Below, in pieces: positions 55,299 through 64,000 of a stretch of DNA of 64,000 nucleotides; positions within the stretch are counted from its first letter, which is position 1; each line of letters begins with the position of its first letter. Source of the DNA: Pyrus communis (taxonomy: Eukaryota > Streptophyta > Magnoliopsida > Rosales > Rosaceae); the NCBI RefSeq assembly GCF_963583255.1, contig NC_084806.1:22486317-22550316 (forward strand), given 5' to 3'. Below the pieces are notes generated by a model that ran no database searches, was not told where the DNA came from, and was given only the letters and a program-made list of their open reading frames with translations. A program made the translations under genes and the position numbers.

Positions 55299-57227
55299 TG
55301 ATGCGAAATATATTAAGCACACAAATTAAACCCTCTTCTGACAATTGTAGCAAAGTATGTAAGTAGGGATCGTTCAAAACCGGGGATTAGGAGGGATTGC
55401 TAAACTCTTGAAAACTGACCTAAGAACTCCAAAACAAAGTTAAAAACACTAATTTGGACACAAAGAATGAAAAACCAAAGTTAAAACACTAAAACAAAAC
55501 AAAAACTCAAAACAGCAACTAGAAGACTCAAAACTGCCTAAAAACCACTTTCTGGGCAGTTTTGAGCACCTACACTAATTTGGACGAAATTGGTTGAAAA
55601 CTTGACTCAAAACACTTAAAAACATGAACCAAAACAATTTCTAACTAAATTGAGACTTCAAAGTAAAGGGGGATTTGATTTGGACGAAATTAAAGTTGAG
55701 AAAACAGATTGCAAAGTAAAACTGATTTTGAAACGTTTTTGGGGTTTTTAATGGATCATGGACTAGTTAGGGGTTCTTTCTCCACACATGACAAGTATGC
55801 AAATGACTCGATTTCCAGTTATTCCTTCATAGAATTATGAATGACAATGCCCCAAATTAACCGTGACATCACTAGTTAATTCTCAAGTTTTCCTTGTGTT
55901 ATTGAATTGGATGACATCATACGACAACCCAAAGCATTCTTCAAAAGTTCCTTACATGACATCATAATAAAGATACAATCAAAGATCATTACGTTCAATG
56001 AAAACTATAAGCATTGACAAAGCACTTGTGACTATGACATCATGACACTTATGCTAGGAATTGAACTTAACGCGATTGTGACTAGCAACCTTCACTACTT
56101 GTGAATATAAGTGTGTGACAATTATGTGAAACAAACTTATATTCTAGCATCATATTCATGCAAGCCAATTAAGTGTCGACCCCTAATTAACAAACACAAA
56201 TACGTTATTACTCGCACAGTTAAGCCAATTGCATTCACGATTCAAGAACTCATAACTGGAATTTATCAAATCAACTTGCACACATAGTTATGGCTTCGAA
56301 ATCACCCCTAACCAATAGGGGTTTAGCCACTCATGTTCATAGCAAAATGAAAGGAAAATAAATTAAACATTGAAATCATAAAACGAATTACACCTAGAAT
56401 GCACCAACGACGAAGCTTGAGCATCCAAGAGTCTTTCCTTCTTTCTCCTTGCTACGGCACAAAGGTGGATGGGATGGTTGGGATGTGTTTTAGGATCAGG
56501 GATTATGGAATTGGATGAAGGATAGATGAATGGACAAAAATTGAATGAATGAGTGATCCCCTTAGTGCCTTGCTGCAAAGCCTTATTTATAGGGCTAGGA
56601 AAGGTTTAGAACTTAGTTGAAACCAAAAGGTTTTTGTACCAGAAATTCTATACATGAAACACTTAAAGGATATATGTGTGTAGCTTGGACAAGGTAGGAG
56701 ACAAGATAGGACGGCTAGGAGACAAGGTAGGACGGCTAGGAGACAAGCTAGGACGGCTAGGAGACAAGGTAGGACGGTTAGTGACAAGCTAGGACGGCTA
56801 GTGACAAGCTAGGAGACAAGGTAGGACGGCTAGGAGACAAGCTAGGATGGCTAGGAGATAAGGTAGGACGGCTAGTGACAAGCTAGGACGGCTAGTGACA
56901 AGCTAGGACGGCTTGTTCTTCCAATACAGAAATTAGGCACCATGTGTGAATAGATAAAGCCTTCTAGAAATAAGGTTTTTAGGCCCCCTTGCAGCTCCCT
57001 AACTGAATTCAAGCCTTCAAATTCGTCCATCCTCATGCCTCCATGCTTGCACTATCCAATCTTGGCCCAAAAATGCTCTAGAATGCTCCAAATTGCTTCT
57101 TTTTGCATAGTTTGACACTAAAACCTGAAATTGCACGAAAATGACTTTAAACACTAAACTAACTAAGGAAAAACAACATAAATGCATGAGAACAAGCCAA
57201 TTAAGTCGCATAAAAATGCTCCTATCA
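55299..57227 (-). repeat. Solo LTR of the D family inserted in F
   Basis: It starts TGATGCGAAATATATTAAGC and ends TGCTCCTATCA, flanked by GTATA on both sides (55294-55298 and 57228-57232). There is no PBS, PPT or internal DNA, so the element was reduced by LTR-LTR recombination. The U3 minisatellite spans about 56690-56910. Confidence 0.95.
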
Positions 57228-57805
57228 GTATATGCTTGGTTATGGTTATAATGTATGACTTCACATGCAATCATAAAAGAAAAATTCGTTTTTGTAACAT
57301 GCTTGAAGGAAGAAACTCAAACAAACGCTACATCCCTGAGAGACTTGAGCCTATAACGTTCTTTGGAGAGTTTAATCTGTGATTTCTTGTTTTCTAAAGT
57401 CGTTGCATGATCTCATTATTCTTTGCTTGGTTACTACTTAGAAGGCGTTTCATCATATAGTTCCAAATGCTAGAACTCATGCCCATTTCATTCAAAGCAT
57501 GTTATTGATTTGCATAACACATATTCAAGAAGAAGTTGTGTAGTGACCACCACCATAGCCAAATAGCCTTACTTCCCATACTTCGTATATGTTGTAAGTT
57601 TTAACCCCGTTGAGCCTTGTTTAGCCTTTATTCTTTGTTTACCCACATTTTCCTCACCTAGCCTAGTTTAGGACAATCCCCACCCTTGTTCTTAAAAGAT
57701 AGTGAGCATGACTTAATTGAATTCCTTTTGAGTTACATTATGAAAGAAAATAAGTGTGGGGGAGAGAATGTTTAAGTGTTGATGTTTTGAGATTCAAAAG
57801 AAAAG

Positions 57806-57846
<41 letters not shown>

Positions 57847-58593
57847 GAAAAAAATGAAAGAATAAGTGATTGAAGAAAGGTTCCAAAACACCAATTCTGG
57901 GTGTAAATTGTCTAAACTCTCCCTTTTTGTTCAAAAGTTGAGTTTTCATTCAAAAGTGAATTCTAAGTTGATTCAAATGCTTTGCTCACTATTTCTTTAA
58001 AAACCTTTGTTTTCCATATCCCTTCTTTGTTATCCACATACCCCAAGCCCCGTTACAACCCTTGACTTCTATCTTGAGTGTTGTGTATTTCAATTTGTGG
58101 AGTTTGAACTTGGTATGGGCTTATGGTGTCACTGGTTCTCGCGTCTAAGTAGTAGCATTCCATTCATGAGATCATATCTAAACATGCTTATTAACTCCAG
58201 AAAATGCTTTCCTTATTATAACATATGTGAGTGTTCGTCTACATGTTTACATCAATCTTCTCACATATACCTAGTGTAGGGTGTGTAGTCAGAAAATCTG
58301 TGTTAAAAACGAGAGTACATCTAGTAAGAAATTGAGGGAATTCTCTAAAGGCATGTTACTACATTTGAAATGTGTTTTAATTGCTTAATTGTGAACTAGT
58401 ATGTGGTGACTATGATTAAGAATGTACTTAAGTGTAAAGATGGCTCAAATCTGTGAGAATAATGATTTTTAACTTGTCATGTGCATTGGAAGTCCCTGAT
58501 ACGATTGTTGGAAGGTGTAGGTTGTGTTTTGTTCTTTTTGTTTTGTTTTTCTGTTTTGCTCGAGGACTAGCAAAAGCTAAGTGTGGGGGTATT
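57228..58593 (+). other. Non-coding 3' region and PPT of element F
   Basis: It is colinear with C but without C's local duplication. PPT-like motifs lie at 57752-57762 and 58579-58589 (the PPT). An A run of more than 30 nt lies at about 57806-57839. No gene is supported. Confidence 0.82.
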
Positions 58594-60508
58594 TGATAGG
58601 AGCATATTTATGCGACTTAAATGGCTTGTTCTTGTACATTTACGTTATGTTTCTTTAGTTATTTTAGTACTTTAAGCTATTTTCGTGTGTTTGTAGGTCC
58701 AAAGGGCTAAAGGAGCAAAAAGATGCATTTTGGAGACTTTTGGAGCACTTTTGGGCTAAGGACGGATAGCTTATGCTTGAAGCCAAAGTGTTGCACGAAA
58801 TTGAAGACCTAATTGGAGCCAAAGTGTTGGAACCTTGTTCTCTTTAGTTTTAGGACATTTAAACCTTTCCTAATCCCAATCATGCCATGCATAACACACA
58901 TCCATTCTAACACATTGTCATTGCACATGCATTTCCTTCATTAGTTAACCCACATGCACTTATCACTTATCATCACCACATATCATATCACTTAATCACT
59001 TATCACTTATCATCACCACTTAACCACTTATCATATCATAACCACATATCATATCACTTATCACTTATCACTTAACATAACATCCACCTACTTCACCTAC
59101 AACATCCACTTCACCTACAACATCCACCCACTTCACCTACAACATCCACCTACTTCACCTACAACATCCACTTCACCTACAACATCCACCTACTTCACCT
59201 ACAACATCCACCTACTTCACCTACAACATCCACCTACTTCACCTACAAATGACATAGCCATATGTTCCCTCCACTACTCCTATAAATACCCTTGCATTCA
59301 TTCATTCATGGACATCTCATTTTCATACACAACACATTACAAACACATTCTCCCTTCCCTAGCCGTGAGCTTCCCATCTCTCCCCTTATAATCCAAACAC
59401 CATTTTTCCATTCCACACTTCCATTCCCCCAAACCAACTATCCTTAGACCTTATGCTACAATAAAAAGGAAGAGAAGAGGGCCTAAACATTCATACAATT
59501 CAAGTTTGAGTTGTTGGAATGTTTAGGTGTTTCTTTGATTTCAATGTTTAAATTTAATTCTCTTTGTTTTGTATGAGGAACTAAACCCCCCCCCCCTTAG
59601 CTAGGGGGTGATTCGAAATATATGTTTATGCTTGCATTTTGATTTGATTACTTCTAATTGCATTTCATAAGTTGTTGATTCAATTTGTTTAACCGTTTGA
59701 TTGATAACTTATTTATGTATGTTTATTAAGAATGCGCGCTTAATTTTCATGCATGAATATGACGCTAGAATATAAGTGATTTTCACCTAATCGTTATGAA
59801 CTTATATTCACAAGTAGTGGAGGTTGCTTATAAACAATCGCGTTAAATGAATTCTTGGCACGAGTTTCATGCTCATCATAGTAACGAATGCCTCGTCAAC
59901 ACTTATAGTTTCATAATGCTTAATGATCTTTGATTGTATCTTTATTGTGCTGTTCACATAAAGGACTTTTGGAGAATGTTGTGAATTGCGTTGCGCTAAC
60001 CCATCCAATTCATTAACTTAAGGAAAACTTGACGGTTAATTTAAGCGGACCTAATTAACCCGGGGTGATGAGTTTCATAATTTATTGAAATGTAATTGGA
60101 AATCTTTTTATTATGCAAGTGTAACATATGTGGAGATGACCCCCTTAGCTAGCATTCATCCATTCTATTTCATCAATTTCATATTTACATTCTGTTTTAA
60201 TTTGTTCATTATTTCAATTTTCGTCAAACCTAAATCCCCCTTTTGCTTTAATGTTCATTTTAGTTAGAATTCAATTTAGTTTATGTTTTAAAGCATTTTG
60301 AGTCTTTGGTTTGTCTTAGTGATTTAAAGTTTAGTTTTGCATTCTTTGAGTCTAGTATAGTGTTTTAAACTTTATTTTACGTTTTTGAGTCAGTTTCCAA
60401 GAGATTTGCAATCCCTCCTAATCCCCGGTCCAGAACGATCCCTACTTATACTTATACTACAATTGTCAAAAAGAGGGTTTAATTTGTGTGCGTATAAATC
60501 TCGCATCA
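58594..60508 (+). repeat. 3' LTR of element F
   Basis: It starts TGATAGGAGCATATTTATGC and ends CTCGCATCA. It has the U3 minisatellite at about 59085-59250, a TATA box near 59281 and the C-rich/G-rich stem-loop near 59587-59610. Differences from the C LTR are scattered, so F is an older relative. Confidence 0.94.
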
Positions 60509-60572
60509 ATGATGCATGTTCCACGGCATTCAAGCACCTCAAGGAGGCTCTCACGTCGGCTCCCATTATTGT
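60509..60572 (+). pseudogene. Element H: scrap of reverse transcriptase gene
   Basis: In one + strand frame the codons read like CSTAFKHLKEALTSAPII, matching E's pol at residues about 819-836 ([15 protein letters not shown]), just after the RT palm. Only about 21 codons lie between the ends of F and G; the rest of H should flank them outside the window. Confidence 0.75.
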
Positions 60573-62466
60573 TGATGAAATATTCCTTCCTAATGCTAGA
60601 ATATGTTTAGTATAATGGCATAAGTAAGGGTGTCGAATCCACAGGGACTAATTGGACCTATGTAACTACTTGTTTGCAAGAAATCTAAGAAATGAATCAA
60701 ACTAATCAAATTGAGCAGATTTGTTGTTGTTACTTAAAAGCATAAATAAAAGAAGTAAACACAACTAAATGAATCAACAACCAATATAACGAGATAGTAT
60801 CAATGGAAATGAAACTAGGGATTCGATTTCACCATTGCTCAATTAAATCCATGTTTGTCAAGTTAGTTTATACTCATTCATCTACCTATTTCTTGAGTTT
60901 GTTTCACTTAGATATGATCAGCCATATGATGTGTGGATTTGATCAAATGTCTCTAATCGTGAACCTAATTGTGATGTGCAACTTTGGTTCATAATCAAGA
61001 TTATGAAATGTACAAGAAACTTTCATAAAACCAAAGGGAGTAACTCGGCAGGATGTGTGCTAAACACTCCCTTCATTCATTCACATATCTACCAAGATTA
61101 TGCATGATGTGTGCTTTAATCTTGGCTACACAACTTAGTGATTAATTCAAATGATGATCAAACATTAAAATCAACATACTAAGTCACCATTAAAACAGAA
61201 AATGAAACAAGAAATGGATGGACAAACTGAGCATTCTAACTTAATTACATGGCAAACTTTGCAAGGTTACATCGAATCCCTAGAGGAAGATTAGTTACAA
61301 TTCATGTTTACAAAAGATTTAACATAAACATATGAAACATGAATGAACATAGAATTAATAAGAAGAAACCCTTGAAGTAAAACTGATGTTGAATTCCTTG
61401 AAGAGTTCCTTGGTGTTGCTTCTCCAAATGTGGTGCGGATGAAGTAGATTGGTTTGGTTTGGATGGTTTCTGCCCTTAGGACAGAAATGGACAGAGAATG
61501 GAGTGAAGTAGGGGGGGTTTTAGAGTGTGTAATGGACTGAAAATGAAGAAGGAACCTTGCGGATGGGAAAGGGGGAGAAAATGAGCAGTTTCTGTGAAAG
61601 GAGAAGAATGTAGAATGCAATGCAATGGAGAGGACGAATTAGAGTGAATGATGGACAGAAAATGCAGCCAAATAGAGTGTGTGTGATCCCCCAACATTCA
61701 GATTGGATCTAACATTTGTTTAACTCAGATGGCAGAGCATAAATCAGATGGAATGATGGGTTTCTGAGTGTTGTTCTCACTGCATGGACAAGGTCTGCAC
61801 AGATGTGGTTTCTTTAATTAAAATGCATGTGCCCTTGCTGCCACAAGTGAGTGGAACCTGCAAAGGTCAATTGGAGCACCAGAAAATGTTTATACAAATC
61901 TGAAAATGAGAAGAACACACGGCATGGGCAAAGGGATGGGTTTGATTTCTGAAATGGTGGCTGCAAGGAGTTACTTGTTTAATCACCATGCATGTGAATT
62001 TCTGCAAAGAGAAGTGAAGAAGGGAAATGGAATGCACGGGTCAGGTTGTGGACATGCATGTGAGGGATGTTTTGGGTGTTAAAACATGGAATCTGCACGG
62101 AATGGATGTTATCATGCATGTGATTGCATGTTTGGTGTTTAGAAGTGTATAATCTGATGGGATGATATGGGAACACACGGCTAAGGTTGTGACATGCATG
62201 TGAATGCATGTTTTGATGTTGGAACCACATAGGTGACATCCATGTTTTTGCTTTGTTTAGAATCACCCAAAATGGCTGAATTACATCTCTTAACACTTCA
62301 CATCATTTCTGGAATGTTTTTACTTCATTTGCTTTCCCTTTGATCCAAATTCACACTTGGCTGCACACTAACACCAAATAATGTAAAATGCAACTAGTTT
62401 AATCCAAAAACAATACAAAAACGCCAAATAAGAAAGCTATACATGCATGCAAAATATGACTTATCA
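60573..62466 (-). repeat. 3' LTR of element G
   Basis: It is bounded by TGATGAAATATTCC on the left and GACTTATCA on the right (TGATAAGTC in sense), followed by a PPT-like AGGTTTGGGGGTATT on the - strand. The sequence is not closely similar to the other LTRs. U3 contains at least seven TGCATG hexamers between about 61823 and 62205. The expected TSD is ATTGT (60568-60572); its partner lies outside the window. Confidence 0.8.
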
Positions 62467-64000
62467 AATACCCCCAAACCTGGTTTTTGCTAGTCCTCGA
62501 GCAAACTTAAAACTAAAACACACAAAACACAAACATCTAACTAAACCACTTTCGCTGGCTAAACGATTGCACTGAGCATGTGCAACAAGCCTTTGAACCC
62601 CTAGGTGTCCCTAGTTGGAGGAGTTGTGTCTCCTGAGGGTTTACAGTGATGACACCCACAAACATTTACAAAATCTGCAAACAACTTGGTTAAAACATGC
62701 TTTAAACAAACTAATAAGAACCAATGAAGATTTTGTCATTCATTCAACTCAAAAGATTGCCACTTCAAAGAATCGTATCAATTGTAACGTATAAAGATAT
62801 TTCTCCATGTCTTACGACTTCAAAGTCACCATACCCAAATGCTTAAGACAGAATTCGCCTCAACTCTACTCCTCACAGCTTGCACTCAAGTTTTCACTCA
62901 GATCTTAAGGTTTAGTCTCTCAACAACATATATGAGTGAAATTATGTAAAGGAAATCAAAATTCTCACATATGAAATCTGAAATGGAAGCACAGTTTCTG
63001 AGTAGATCTCATGAAATGAATCAAATGCTAAGAATATAGATAACACACACACTTACCATCACCCATGAATACATCCTCAATGATCAGCTAGGTCTTTCTC
63101 AAGATTGTAATGTAAGGCTTAGGTTATAGGTTACAAGAGAAGTGATATGAAATACTAGAGCTTGGGGCATACCAAAGTGTTCTTGAGGATAATGCTCTTC
63201 ACTTGCATTTGTTTTCTTTCTTCTTTGTTTTTGGCATCCAGGCCCTATGTCTTATAATGAGGAGATTTGGAACTCGTATCCATTTTAATTCTCTTCTTTT
63301 TTTTTTTTTTTTATAACCCCTTTTTTTTTAGAAGCATCTTCAACATAGGCGCCCTCGGTACATGCCACAATCTCGTTCTAAGCTCAATTTACCTTTAGTC
63401 TTCATCACCTTGGTATTCCCCAAATCATAAGGTATGGCTTGTAATGGGCTAGAATGGGTAGAGTATGGTGTGGGTGATGAAAGACTTGGGCTAAAGTGTT
63501 TGGCTGCAACGAGGGTGAATGGAACACACAAATGGGTAGGATTTAAGCCTTTTAGTAGTTAAACATGCATAGCCTAACATCATCTCATTGAGTTCATTCA
63601 CGAATGATACTAAACACATGGTATCTGCAAAGAGAGTAATTCTTAGTATCCAATCAAAATAGAAGTAATGAGATCATTTAAAGTGAAATTGAAAGAAACA
63701 GATAGGAGTAGAAACACTTTAAACCCTCTCAAAGAAGCAATTAGGCTCAAAATAACTCACTAGGGTAGTCTCCACAATTCTTCTTCCAGAATTTGAGTAT
63801 GGTACCTCTATCATCATAATTTCAAGAGTTATAGCCTTATAAATGACAACAAGATGCAACTCTTTTCCATAGCAACCCAATCGTTTGTTTTCAAACATAG
63901 TCCTCATATACATTCGTATTAGCATGCACAAACATTCTTAACCAAAACTAACACCTCAAACAAACACAAACACAAAACAACCTTAAAAACAACTCTTTTT
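62467..64000 (-). mobile_element. Element G: PPT and non-coding 3' region, running off the window
   Basis: It keeps the GCTCGAGGACTAGCAAAAAC tract next to the PPT that all the other elements share in related form, a T run near 63297-63330, and, at the right edge, sequence like the CACAAAAACAACTCTTTTT tract of the others. It is therefore a related but distinct family. I see no supported ORF; pol would lie to the right of the window. Confidence 0.75.

Larger units (their letters stand above)
54209..60508 (+). mobile_element. Element F: non-autonomous element, 3' part only
   Basis: This is the same family as C, with no gap relative to C from about 31978 onward. It contains the far end of the antisense cassette (54209 to about 54790), the 3' region, PPT and 3' LTR. 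The 5' part, which should include the antisense gene, lies left of the window on the other side of E. The solo LTR at 55299-57227 is a later guest. F is inserted in RT sequence of H. Confidence 0.9.

Overview
The window is a stack of nested plant LTR retrotransposons. I found no host gene, tRNA, rRNA or CRISPR array. The coding domains are Ty3/gypsy in the order gag, protease, RT, RNase H, integrase. There is no chromodomain, the RT active site is FMDD, the retropepsin motif is DLGAS, and the primer site is complementary to tRNA-Asp. This fits the Athila branch of the non-chromoviral plant gypsy elements. The host is a eudicot; from memory only, the antisense protein described below resembles proteins of Rosaceae (apple/peach relatives), which I could not check.

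Order of insertion, oldest first, using my own labels. H is a scrap of + strand RT gene (60509-60572). F is a + strand non-autonomous element inserted in H; only its 3' part is visible (54209-60508), and it carries a solo LTR (55299-57227, TSD GTATA). G is a different family on the - strand, also in H, running off the right edge (60573-64000). E is a - strand autonomous element inserted in F; it runs from 40 nt outside the left edge to 54208. Without its guests E is about 12.5 kb, with two 2,493-bp LTRs that differ at about five positions.

E holds three guests. A (- strand, 3798-11549, TSD ATACA) sits in E's non-coding 3' region. D (- strand, 16365-41077, TSD ACGTA) sits in E's gag gene. N (+ strand, 43716-52978, TSD AAAAC) sits in E's 5' LTR. 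D is itself broken by two head-to-head elements, B (- strand, 21122-28648) and C (+ strand, 28686-36435). B and C meet at a deletion joint that removed D's RT gene and left a 37-nt filler copied from D.

E's gag-pol is one open frame once D is subtracted (1,833 codons plus stop), so E could have been the source of enzymes. N keeps gag and protease in an 896-codon frame but has lost RT, RNase H and nearly all of integrase. A, B, C and F have no pol. In its place A, B and C carry a 223-225-codon gene on the strand opposite to the retrotransposon, with its own upstream region. Its product has an N-terminal LxLxL (EAR-like) motif, a long coiled coil and a Pro/Ala/Met repeat tail. F keeps only the far end of the same cassette. 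All three visible copies of this gene are open, and between A and B it changes mostly at synonymous positions. This is the best candidate here for an undescribed system: a non-autonomous retrotransposon family that maintains an antisense, host-regulator-like gene.
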